NCBI RefSeq assembly: GCF_000797445.1
Contig: NZ_JSWF01000031.1
Span: 62,001-126,000 of the forward strand
DNA: 64,000 bases
Source of the DNA: Lacinutrix jangbogonensis
GTDB lineage: Bacteria > Bacteroidota > Bacteroidia > Flavobacteriales > Flavobacteriaceae
Direction of reading: 5' to 3'
Part shown: in pieces, positions 29,362 to 38,187 of the stretch
How the letters are laid out: each line of letters starts with the position of its first letter
Numbering within the stretch: the first letter of the stretch is position 1
The notes under the pieces: generated by a model
What the model saw: the letters and a program-made list of their open reading frames with translations, nothing else
The model's database searches: none
Told to the model about the DNA's origin: nothing
Program-made: the position numbers and the translations under genes

Positions 29362-32004
29362 ATGAAAATACGCGAAATAAATGCCATGAGAGGACCAAAC
29401 TACTGGTCTATAAGAAGACATAAACTTATTGTTATGGTTTTGGACCTAGAAGATATGGAAGAAAAACCATCTAATAAGGTTGACGGTTTTCCTGAACGTT
29501 TAAAAGCGATGTTTCCAACGATGTATTCTCATCGCTGTTCTGAAGGTTGCGAAGGCGGATTTTTTATGCGTGTAGATGATGGCACTTGGATGGGACACGT
29601 AATAGAACATATTGCATTAGAAATCCAAACGCTTGCTGGAATGGATACAGGCTTTGGTAGAACACGTGGTTATGGAGAAGAAGGTGTTTACAATGTTGTA
29701 TTCTCTTATATGGAAGAAAATGTTGGGCGATTTGCTGCAAAATCTGCGGTTAGGATTTGTGAAGCTCTAATAAGTGGAGAAGATTATGATTTGTCTGAAG
29801 ATATTCAAGAAATGCGTGAATTAAGAGAAAGCTCGCGTTTAGGACCAAGTACAGGATCTATAGTTGCCGAAGCTGAAGCGCGCGGTATTCCTTGGATTCG
29901 TTTAAATAAATATTCGTTATGCCAATTAGGTTATGGTGCAAACCAAAAACGTATTCAAGCAACAGTTACTAGTGAAACTAGTAGTATTGGTGTGGAAATA
30001 GCATGCGATAAAGAAGATACAAAATACCTTTTAGAGCAAGCTGAGGTTGAAGTCCCTAAAGGAGATATTATAAGACGCGAACGTAGTTTAAAAGAAGCTT
30101 GTCGCTATGTTGGTTATCCTTTGGTAATTAAACCTGTAGATGGAAATCACGGAAGAGGAATTACCGTAGACATACAAAACTACGATGATGCTCTAGTCGC
30201 TTTTAATCATGCAAAAGGCAGCTCTAGAAGTGGAGCGATTATAGTAGAAAAGTTTGTTATTGGTGAAGATTATAGATTATTAGTTATTAATAATGTATTA
30301 GTTGCCGGAGCTATTAGAACGCCTGCTCATGTTTTGGGTGATGGTAAATCGACTATTCAAGAATTAATAGATAAAGTAAATAGCGATCCGCGTCGTGGTT
30401 ATGGACATGAAAATGTACTCACAAAAATTACTGCAAACGAGTTAACGCAAACTATAATTAAAGCTGCTGGCTATACTTTAGAATCGGTTATTTCTAAAGG
30501 CGAAAGACTTATTTTAAAAGATACAGCGAACTTAAGTACTGGAGGCACTGCAGCAGATATTACAGATATTATTCACCCTGCAAATATTGCTATGGCAGAG
30601 CGTATCTCGAAAATTATTGATTTAGATATTTGCGGTATTGATATCATGACCACGGATATTTCTAAACCGCTTTCAGAAACTGGAGGTGCTGTTCTAGAAG
30701 TCAATGCTGGGCCAGGATTTAGAATGCATTTAGCACCAACTTCTGGATTGCCAAGAAATGTTGCTGCTCCTGTAATCGATAAATTATTTCCAACAAAAGG
30801 AGAAACAGGACGTATTCCTATTATTGCAACTTCAGGAACTAATGGTAAAACAACAACAACACGATTAATAGCGCACATTGCAAAAATGAAAGGCTATCGC
30901 GTAGGTTACACTACTAGTGATGGTGTTTATATACAGAATAGATTATTAATGACAGGAGATTGCACAGGACCCGCAAGTGCGGAGTTTGTACTAAAAGATC
31001 CTACAGTAAACTTTGCTGTTTTAGAATGTGCTAGAGGTGGATTATTACGTGCTGGATTAGGATTTAAAAAATGTGATGTTGCAGTTGTTACAAATGTAGC
31101 AGCAGATCATTTAGGTTTAAAAGGAATACATACTATAGAGCAATTAGCGAAGGTAAAAGCAGTAGTTCCAGAAACTGTTTTACCAGAGGGTTATGCTATT
31201 TTAAATGCAGATGATGATTTGGTTTATGATATGCGACGTAATCTAGAATGTAATGTAGCTTTATTTTCTATGGACGAGAATAACCCGCATATTAAAGCAT
31301 TACAGCGTTTAAATGGTATCACAGCAGTTTACGAAAACGGCTGGGTAACTATTTGTAGAGGCGAGTGGAAAATGCGCTTAATGAAAGCTGAAAATATTCC
31401 GTTGACTTATGGCGGAAAAGCTAAATTTATGATTCAAAATGTGTTAGCTGCTGTTCTTGCAGTACATGTACAAGGCATAAGTATTGAGGATATGAAAGCG
31501 GGTTTAGAAACTTTCATTCCTTCTGCGGCACTAACGCCAGGACGTTTAAATCTATTCGAATTTAAAGATTTCACTATTCTGTTAGATTATGCACATAACC
31601 CTGCAGGAATGAGAGCACTTCAAGGTTTTGTTGAAGAGTTAGATGCGACTGTAAAAGTAGGAATTATAGCTGGAATTGGAGATAGAAGAGTAGAAGATAA
31701 TAACGAAATGGGAGGTATTGCAGCCGAAATGTTCGATGAAATTATTATTCGTCAAGACAAACGCTTACGTGGAAAAACAGAAGAGGAACTTATTAAAATG
31801 CTAAATGATGGTATTAAAAAGAAAGACCCAAATAAGAAAACAACTATTATTCCATCGGAAAAAGAAGCGATAACTTATGCTATTAAAAACGCAGTTAAAG
31901 GCTCACTAATTATTTTATGTAGCGATGTTATTCCAGATGCTTTAGAGTTGGTTCAGAAATTTAAAGCACAAGAATCTCGAGGTGAATTGAATTTTACTGA
32001 TTAG
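29362..32004 (+). CDS. cphA: Cyanophycin synthetase
   Basis: This 880-residue enzyme builds the storage polymer multi-L-arginyl-poly-L-aspartate from ATP, Asp and Arg. The order is an N-terminal domain (MKIREINAMRGPNYWSIRRH), an ATP-grasp domain for Asp addition (PLVIKPVDGNHGRGITVDI, VIGEDYRLLVINN) and a Mur-ligase-like domain for Arg addition with the P-loop IATSGTNGKTTTTRLI near residues 487-502 and LLDYAHNPAGMRALQGF. The length and order match the known CphA1 family. A strong terminator follows 30 bases downstream. With the cyanophycinase and the isoaspartyl peptidase it gives a complete make-and-break pathway for a nitrogen reserve. Confidence 0.96.
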   Translation: MKIREINAMRGPNYWSIRRHKLIVMVLDLEDMEEKPSNKVDGFPERLKAMFPTMYSHRCSEGCEGGFFMRVDDGTWMGHVIEHIALEIQTLAGMDTGFGRTRGYGEEGVYNVVFSYMEENVGRFAAKSAVRICEALISGEDYDLSEDIQEMRELRESSRLGPSTGSIVAEAEARGIPWIRLNKYSLCQLGYGANQKRIQATVTSETSSIGVEIACDKEDTKYLLEQAEVEVPKGDIIRRERSLKEACRYVGYPLVIKPVDGNHGRGITVDIQNYDDALVAFNHAKGSSRSGAIIVEKFVIGEDYRLLVINNVLVAGAIRTPAHVLGDGKSTIQELIDKVNSDPRRGYGHENVLTKITANELTQTIIKAAGYTLESVISKGERLILKDTANLSTGGTAADITDIIHPANIAMAERISKIIDLDICGIDIMTTDISKPLSETGGAVLEVNAGPGFRMHLAPTSGLPRNVAAPVIDKLFPTKGETGRIPIIATSGTNGKTTTTRLIAHIAKMKGYRVGYTTSDGVYIQNRLLMTGDCTGPASAEFVLKDPTVNFAVLECARGGLLRAGLGFKKCDVAVVTNVAADHLGLKGIHTIEQLAKVKAVVPETVLPEGYAILNADDDLVYDMRRNLECNVALFSMDENNPHIKALQRLNGITAVYENGWVTICRGEWKMRLMKAENIPLTYGGKAKFMIQNVLAAVLAVHVQGISIEDMKAGLETFIPSAALTPGRLNLFEFKDFTILLDYAHNPAGMRALQGFVEELDATVKVGIIAGIGDRRVEDNNEMGGIAAEMFDEIIIRQDKRLRGKTEEELIKMLNDGIKKKDPNKKTTIIPSEKEAITYAIKNAVKGSLIILCSDVIPDALELVQKFKAQESRGELNFTD

Positions 32005-32034
32005 AAATTTTAATAAATAAATAGAATAGATATG

Positions 32035-32071
32035 AAAGCCGAAACGAAAGTTTCGGCTTTTTGTTTTTTTA
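32035..32071 (+). terminator. Rho-independent terminator of cphA
   Basis: The stem AAAGCCGAAAC (32035-32045) pairs with GTTTCGGCTTT (32050-32060) over a GAAA tetraloop, followed by TTGTTTTTTT. It lies 30 bases after the cphA stop. Confidence 0.92.
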
Positions 32072-32391
32072 GTAAATAGTGACATTGTGTGAAGCTCAAT
32101 TAGCGCTAATTTGGATGCGGTTTTAAAACTTTAAATTTGATGTGTTCCTTCTTATAGTTGAAGGAAGGTGAATATCGCTTTAGCTAAATTCGGATGGTTT
32201 GCAAAAAGTGTGAAGCGGCTTTTATATTTACGCCACTTTTCTTATATTTTTTTTATAAAAAAACAGAATGCATACTCGGCTTAAAGTAAGAGAAGTGTGG
32301 CATAAAATTATATGCTTGCGTTTTTTTTGAGTTTTTACTTAGTCTAAAAAATAAACAATAGTTTTTTTAAAGAATTTAGAATCAGCATGTA
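32072..32391. other. Intergenic stretch with an imperfect inverted repeat
   Basis: About 320 bases without a credible gene. It contains an imperfect inverted repeat with arms TTTACGCCACTTTTCTTA (32227-32244) and TAAGAGAAGTGTGGCATAAA (32287-32306) around 42 AT-rich bases. The arms could form a long hairpin in a transcript reading out of the convergent glycosylasparaginase gene. No further copy is seen in the window. Confidence 0.45.
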
Positions 32392-33393
32392 CTAGGCCTT
32401 AACCATAAACTCAGACTGAATTTGTTCATTCACTCCATTTTGATACTTAGTCATGCTAAACCATTGATGAATACCAAAACAACCTGTTTCACCTTGTTTG
32501 TTAACGGCGACATAACCAACTTGGAAGTTTTTATAGTTGCTATTTGGTTTGTTTACAATACGACCAATAGCTTCTTCACAAGCCTCCTGTGGCGATTTCC
32601 CTTGTCTCATAAGTTCTACAACCAAAAAGCTGCCAACTGTTTTAACAACCTCTTCTCCAAGTCCTGTAGCTACACAACCTCCAACTTCATTGTCTATAAA
32701 TAATCCAGCGCCAATAATTGGAGAATCACCAACACGTCCACCCATTTTGTAAGCAAGTCCGCTTGTGGTACAAGCACCAGAAATGTCACCATTTTTATCG
32801 ATGGCTATCATGCCAATGGTATCATGATTTTCTATATTAATAATAGGCTTGTATTTTGCTTCAACTTTCCATTTTTCCCAGGCTTCTTTTGAGGCTTCGG
32901 TTAATAGATTTTCTTTTTTAAAACCAAGTTCATAAGCATATTTTTCCGCACCTTTTCCCGCTAACATGACGTGAGGCGTTTTCTCCATCACGTGTCTAGC
33001 AACAGAGATAGCGTGTGTAACATTTTGAAGATAGACTACGGAACCACAGTTTCCATTTTTATCCATAATGCAAGCATCTAAAGTCACGTTTCCGTCGCGA
33101 TCTGGTAAGCCTCCTTTTCCTACAGATTGTCCTTTTTCGTTGGCTTCTTCAATTTTACAACCAGCTTCGACAGCATCTAATGCGTTACCGCCTTTTTCTA
33201 AAACCTTATAGGCTTCAGCTGTAGCATTCTCTACATGCCAAGTTGCAATCACTAATGGAAAGGATGCAACAGCTTTAGTTGTGATTATTGGTTTTTCTAT
33301 TTTACTGTCTTCAGCACAACTAATTAAAGTGCTTCCTACAGCTAAACCAGCAGTAGAAAGTGTTGTATTTTTTAAGAATTTTCTTCTATTCAT
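32392..33393 (-). CDS. N4-(beta-N-acetylglucosaminyl)-L-asparaginase (glycosylasparaginase)
   Basis: This 333-residue Ntn hydrolase removes Asn from GlcNAc-Asn, the last step of N-glycoprotein breakdown. Thr192 in HDTIGMIAID is the autoprocessing nucleophile, and GGRVGDSPIIGAGLFIDN is the family substrate-binding block. The N-terminus MNRRKFLKNTTLSTAG has a twin-arginine pattern and ends in a lipobox (LISC, Cys26), so the enzyme is probably exported as a folded lipoprotein, like the F. meningosepticum enzyme that is secreted to the periplasm. It lies downstream of the MFS transporter and GH92 genes on the same strand and shares their function. Confidence 0.9.
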   Translation of the reverse strand: MNRRKFLKNTTLSTAGLAVGSTLISCAEDSKIEKPIITTKAVASFPLVIATWHVENATAEAYKVLEKGGNALDAVEAGCKIEEANEKGQSVGKGGLPDRDGNVTLDACIMDKNGNCGSVVYLQNVTHAISVARHVMEKTPHVMLAGKGAEKYAYELGFKKENLLTEASKEAWEKWKVEAKYKPIINIENHDTIGMIAIDKNGDISGACTTSGLAYKMGGRVGDSPIIGAGLFIDNEVGGCVATGLGEEVVKTVGSFLVVELMRQGKSPQEACEEAIGRIVNKPNSNYKNFQVGYVAVNKQGETGCFGIHQWFSMTKYQNGVNEQIQSEFMVKA

Positions 33394-33465
33394 AGAAAAA
33401 GTATTTTTTTTTATTTCCGTGATTTGTGCTGAACTTGTTTCAGTAAGATGGAAATAATTTAATTT

Positions 33466-35142
33466 TTAATATTCTACACCTTGCCTATCTAATACAGATT
33501 TAGCTCTATACGCATAGAATAATAAATAAGCAAAGCATAAAACGGCCATCCAATAGGATGATTGAATACTGTAGACATCTGCTAATTTTCCTTGTAACGG
33601 CGGAATAATTGCACCACCAAGAATCATCATTATTAAAAAAGCGGAACCTTGAGAAGTATATTTTCCAAGACCAGCAATACTTAATGTGAAAATACATGGC
33701 CACATAATAGAACAAAATAATCCACCAGATAAAAATGCAAATAAAGCAACGTTTCCTGTAGTGAATAAACCGATTAACATAGCAATTACGCCAAGTAAAG
33801 CAAATATTTTTAGCGTTTTTACTGGGTTGTCTTTAGCCAAGAAGAAACCACCAATTTGAACAGCGACACAGATTGCGAAAAATAGGATTTCGTTTGTAGA
33901 AAATACTTTTCCGGCAATGCCATTAAATAATAGTATTACTCCAAAAGCAACGTAAGGCACAATAATCAATAGCGCTTTTTTTAACCCTTTACTCGGACTA
34001 AAAACGGTTATTGCTCCAACCCAACGACCAATCATTAAGCCGCCCCAATACAGTGATATAAATGGTGCGATTCCAGCATCGTTAAGCACTGGTAATCCTA
34101 ACGGATTCGTATTAGCAACTTTATCCGTAACTTGTTTTAATAGCTCACCTAAATTACTTCCGATTGTTACTTCTACACCAACGTAAGTGAAGATTGCTAA
34201 CATGCCTAAAACCAATTGTGGGTATTTCATTGCGCCCCAACCTTCGGCTTTTTTTGAAGCGCTTGTGTTTGCGAAAAATATTGTAGCGACTACTGCCAGT
34301 AATGCTACAAATAATAAGATTAAACGTGATTTTTCTAAATTTTCCGTAGAAACCGCATCTCCAGAATAGGTGCTAAATATGTAACCAAAGCAACTAAGAA
34401 TGACTACAGTTAATAAAATAAGTAAATTTCTTGCTTTATTTGCTGGTTCAAAAGCTGTTTCAGACTTTAATGCAGGTAATTTTTTAGAGAAATGAAATAA
34501 TGCTGCAGCTAATAAAAACAATACACCAACACCTAAGTAAAGCATTTGTACTGTGGTCAATGTAATTTCATTATTCTTAATCATTCTTACCAACTCTTCT
34601 GGACTTACTGATGCCGTTCCAAAAATAACTAAAGCCACAACTATTGGTCCTATAGTTGTTCCTAAAGAGTTAATTCCTCCAGCTAAATTTAAACGATGAG
34701 AACCCGTTTTAGGATCGCCAAGTGCAATAGCAAATGGATTAGCAGTAGTTTGTTGTAAAGAAAAACCTAAACCAACAATAAATAAGGCAATTAAAACATA
34801 ATAGAAAACACTTGTTTCTCCTTGTACAGCTCCCGCTGTAGCCGGATACATAATAAATGCGCCAATTGCAGAGAGTAGCAAACCATAAATAATTCCTTTT
34901 TTGTAGCCCCAAGAATTAATAATGTCTTTTTTAATCGAGCTAGACACAATGAAAAGTAAGAGTGCTCCAATAAAATAAGCACCATAAAATGCAAACTCTA
35001 CCAGTTGCGATTGAAATTGATCAATTTCAAAATATGTTTTACAAAAAGGAATAAATACACTGTTGGATGCAGCAATAAATCCCCAAAAAAAGAAGACAGT
35101 AACTAAGGTCGTTAAAGCAGATTTGTTGTTTTGGTCTTTCAT
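33466..35142 (-). CDS. MFS sugar transporter of the FHS (FucP-like) type
   Basis: This 558-residue membrane protein has 12 or more hydrophobic segments and begins [18 protein letters not shown], the conserved first helix of the fucose-galactose-hexosamine proton symporters. It keeps [13 protein letters not shown] and [17 protein letters not shown], both typical of the group. It is longer than FucP (~440 residues), with an enlarged region between helices 6 and 8. The neighbours release mannose and GlcNAc, so one of these, or a small oligosaccharide, is the likely cargo. It lies 69 bases from the GH92 gene and 72 bases from the glycosylasparaginase gene, all on the minus strand. Confidence 0.85.
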   Translation of the reverse strand: MKDQNNKSALTTLVTVFFFWGFIAASNSVFIPFCKTYFEIDQFQSQLVEFAFYGAYFIGALLLFIVSSSIKKDIINSWGYKKGIIYGLLLSAIGAFIMYPATAGAVQGETSVFYYVLIALFIVGLGFSLQQTTANPFAIALGDPKTGSHRLNLAGGINSLGTTIGPIVVALVIFGTASVSPEELVRMIKNNEITLTTVQMLYLGVGVLFLLAAALFHFSKKLPALKSETAFEPANKARNLLILLTVVILSCFGYIFSTYSGDAVSTENLEKSRLILLFVALLAVVATIFFANTSASKKAEGWGAMKYPQLVLGMLAIFTYVGVEVTIGSNLGELLKQVTDKVANTNPLGLPVLNDAGIAPFISLYWGGLMIGRWVGAITVFSPSKGLKKALLIIVPYVAFGVILLFNGIAGKVFSTNEILFFAICVAVQIGGFFLAKDNPVKTLKIFALLGVIAMLIGLFTTGNVALFAFLSGGLFCSIMWPCIFTLSIAGLGKYTSQGSAFLIMMILGGAIIPPLQGKLADVYSIQSSYWMAVLCFAYLLFYAYRAKSVLDRQGVEY

Positions 35143-35211
35143 TGGTTAGTTTTTAGTTGGTCTAAATGTAATTAAAATATGTTCTTAAATTCGTGTTTAA
35201 ATTGTGTGTTG

Positions 35212-38145
35212 TTATTTTATAATTATTTCATCTACAAATAACCAACTTCTACCATCATCTTTATACCCTAAGTGCCATTCTGGAAGTTGACCTAGTTTTT
35301 TGGCTATTATTTTTATGAAACGAAATTTCGAGTTAAGTTTATTTACGACATGCGATTTAATTGCTGGGCTTTCTACAGCGACTACTGGGCCAAAATCATT
35401 TTTACTAATTGATTTAAAAGTCTTACCATCTTTAGAGCCAAATACGGCGATATCGGTTGGAAGAAAAATCCAACTTCTTTGGTCTTGAAGAAAATTAACA
35501 CTTACAGTGTTTACCGTTTTTACGCTTCCTAAATCTATAGTGGCAATTAAATCTGTATCAAAATAACCTTGCCATGTTCCTGTTCTAAAATCTTGAGTAC
35601 CCAAAATACCATCTATTAAGGCATCTTTCCCGCCTGCATTATATTGATTTGCATATTCAGAATCTAATGTCACAGAAAGATTAGGGTCTATTTTGAAGAA
35701 ATTGGTTGTTATTGTTTTACTTTTTTTCTCATTAAATTCTGAATAGACTTTTAATGTTTCAGCTTCAGAAATCGTAAATGGTGTTGTATATTTTTTATAA
35801 CCAGAATTGTTTTCTGAATAATAAATGATGGCATCCTTAGTATTGCTTTTTAATTCAACTTCAGTTTTACCATTAAAAGCGGTATCGCCTTTTGATATAA
35901 ATGGAGGCGTAACAATAATATGATCTTCAATTTTTGTTTCAGGAACTTCGTTGTTTTTTGAAGCCCATTCCGTTGCAGCTCCTTTCATTTTAAAATGAAG
36001 TGTTCCACCATTCATTATATCTTCATGTGAGATATAAGATTGATTATGTGGTTTTCCATTTAAAGTTGCAGATGCTATATAAATGTTCGAATCGCTTAAG
36101 TTTTCAGCAGAAACAGTAAACGTTTTTCCGTTTTCTAAGTTAAAAGTCGCTTTTTCGAATAAAGGTGTGCCAATAATATATTGATTGCTTCCTGGTGTAA
36201 CCGGATAAAAACCTATGGAACTAAAAATGTACCATGCACTCATTTGTCCGCAATCTTCATTTCCAGAAATACCATCTGGAGTATTAGTATATAATTCGGT
36301 TAAAATTTGATGTACTTTCTCTTGCGTCTTGTTTGGTTTATTTACAAAATTATACAAATAAGCCATGTGATGACTGGGCTCATTACCATGTGCATATTGC
36401 CCAATTAAACCTGTGATATCTACTTGATGTCGACCAGAAGTTTGGTCTTCGGCAATAAATAATTTATCTAAATTGGCTTCTAGTTTATCTTTTCCACCTA
36501 ATAAATCGATAAAGCCGGAAATATCTTGTGGTACATAAAAACTGTATTGCCAAGAATTGGCTTCAGTATAATTAAAATTCACTTCGTAAGGATCGAAAGG
36601 TGCAAACCAAGTATTACGAAAACGACCTCGCATAAATTGCGTTTCTGGGTCGAAAACATTCTTGTAATTTTGTGCTCTTTCTGTATAGTCCTTATAAATA
36701 TCTTTTTTATTCATGACTTTTGCCATTTGCGCAAGCGTCCAATCATCATAAGCATATTCCAAAGTTTTAGAAACCGATTCGCTCTCTTCTTCTACAGGAA
36801 TGAACCCGAATTTTTTATAGCTTTTTAATCCTAATTTATCTCGCGTTGCACTATGCATCATCGCTTCTAATGCTTTGTTTTCATCGTAACCACGAATACC
36901 TTTTAAATAGGCGTCTGAAATCACTGGTACAGCATGATAGCCAATCATACAGCCTGTGTAATTGGCACTTAAATCCCAGATAGGCATAATTCCACCTTCG
37001 TCGTATTTAGCTAAAAAGGTGTTTATAAAATCGTTAGTTTTATCTTGCTCAATAATCGTGTAAAGTGGATGAGCAGCACGATAGGTATCCCAAAGAGAGA
37101 ACACGGTATAATAATCGAAATCTTTAGATGTGTGGATTTCTAAATCCATACCGCGATATCTACCATCCACATCTTGATATAAATTTGGCGCTAAGGCTAC
37201 ATGATACATAGAAGAATAGAAATTGGTTTTATTATTGACGTTATCACTTTCAATAACTATTTTTTCTAATTGTGTCTCCCAAAAATCTTGAGCTGTTTTT
37301 TTTACTTGATCAAAAGTTTGATTTCCAATTTCGCCTTCCAGATTTTTTCTAGCACCTTCAACATCAACTGCACTAATTCCTACTTTAATGTAAACAGGTT
37401 CGTTATTTGGGTTTCTAAATTTCAAGGCTATTTTTTGAGCACCAGGCATTCCAGATTTTGGTGGCGATTGCAAAACATCGTTAAATGGATGCGATGTTTT
37501 TATAACAAAATATAAACGTTGATCTTTTGCCCAAGCGTCAGAAAAGCGGTAGCCCACAATTTCGGTTTCAGATATTTTTTCAATGTTAGCATCTAATACT
37601 TTATCGCGATGCATTAAATCTACAATGGCATATTGGTTTTCAGATGAAGGAAATTCATATTTATGAATACCGCTACGCTTAGAAACGGTTAATTCTACAT
37701 CAATTTCTGTGTCTTCTAAATGCACTTTGTAAAAACCAGGTTCTGCGACCTCATTATCATGCGAGAATTTAGATTTATATCCTTTTTCGCCATCAGCACC
37801 ATTATTAAAGGTTTGCGCATTTGTTGGCATTATTAAAAGGTCTCCATAATCGCTAACACCCGTTCCACTTAAATGTGTGTGCGAAAAGCCGTAGATGTAT
37901 TCGTCGGAATAATGGTAACCAGAACAACCATCCCAGCCATCTAAACGTGTGTCTGGACTTAATTGCATCATTCCAAATGGCATAGTCGCTCCTGGGTAAG
38001 TATGACCATGTCCGCCAGTACCAATAAACGGATTGACATATGATATTAATGACTGGTCTTTTTCTGCCGGAACATTTTTTACTTCGTGCTTGCAACTTGT
38101 AAATAATAGGAATAAACTAAAAAGGATAGTGATTGTATGTCTCAT
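35212..38145 (-). CDS. GH92 alpha-mannosidase lipoprotein
   Basis: This 977-residue exo-alpha-mannosidase is calcium dependent in known members. The N-terminus (HTITILFSLFLLFTSC) is a lipoprotein signal with Cys18. The GH92 blocks NPFIGTGGHGHTYPGATMPF, YTVFSLWDTYRAAHPL and GNEPSHHMAYLYNF are intact; the Glu in the last is the likely acid catalyst. A C-terminal region of about 230 residues carries a chitobiase/Fn3-like segment and an F5/8 type C carbohydrate-binding module (TIDLGSVKTVNTVSVNFLQD). The enzyme trims terminal mannose from high-mannose N-glycans. It heads a minus-strand operon with the transporter and is divergent from the GH20 gene by 42 bases, so the two share a control region. 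Confidence 0.93.
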   Translation of the reverse strand: MRHTITILFSLFLLFTSCKHEVKNVPAEKDQSLISYVNPFIGTGGHGHTYPGATMPFGMMQLSPDTRLDGWDGCSGYHYSDEYIYGFSHTHLSGTGVSDYGDLLIMPTNAQTFNNGADGEKGYKSKFSHDNEVAEPGFYKVHLEDTEIDVELTVSKRSGIHKYEFPSSENQYAIVDLMHRDKVLDANIEKISETEIVGYRFSDAWAKDQRLYFVIKTSHPFNDVLQSPPKSGMPGAQKIALKFRNPNNEPVYIKVGISAVDVEGARKNLEGEIGNQTFDQVKKTAQDFWETQLEKIVIESDNVNNKTNFYSSMYHVALAPNLYQDVDGRYRGMDLEIHTSKDFDYYTVFSLWDTYRAAHPLYTIIEQDKTNDFINTFLAKYDEGGIMPIWDLSANYTGCMIGYHAVPVISDAYLKGIRGYDENKALEAMMHSATRDKLGLKSYKKFGFIPVEEESESVSKTLEYAYDDWTLAQMAKVMNKKDIYKDYTERAQNYKNVFDPETQFMRGRFRNTWFAPFDPYEVNFNYTEANSWQYSFYVPQDISGFIDLLGGKDKLEANLDKLFIAEDQTSGRHQVDITGLIGQYAHGNEPSHHMAYLYNFVNKPNKTQEKVHQILTELYTNTPDGISGNEDCGQMSAWYIFSSIGFYPVTPGSNQYIIGTPLFEKATFNLENGKTFTVSAENLSDSNIYIASATLNGKPHNQSYISHEDIMNGGTLHFKMKGAATEWASKNNEVPETKIEDHIIVTPPFISKGDTAFNGKTEVELKSNTKDAIIYYSENNSGYKKYTTPFTISEAETLKVYSEFNEKKSKTITTNFFKIDPNLSVTLDSEYANQYNAGGKDALIDGILGTQDFRTGTWQGYFDTDLIATIDLGSVKTVNTVSVNFLQDQRSWIFLPTDIAVFGSKDGKTFKSISKNDFGPVVAVESPAIKSHVVNKLNSKFRFIKIIAKKLGQLPEWHLGYKDDGRSWLFVDEIIIK

Positions 38146-38187
38146 TAAAAAATAGATTACTAAATTTAAAAAATCTAATATACTAAA

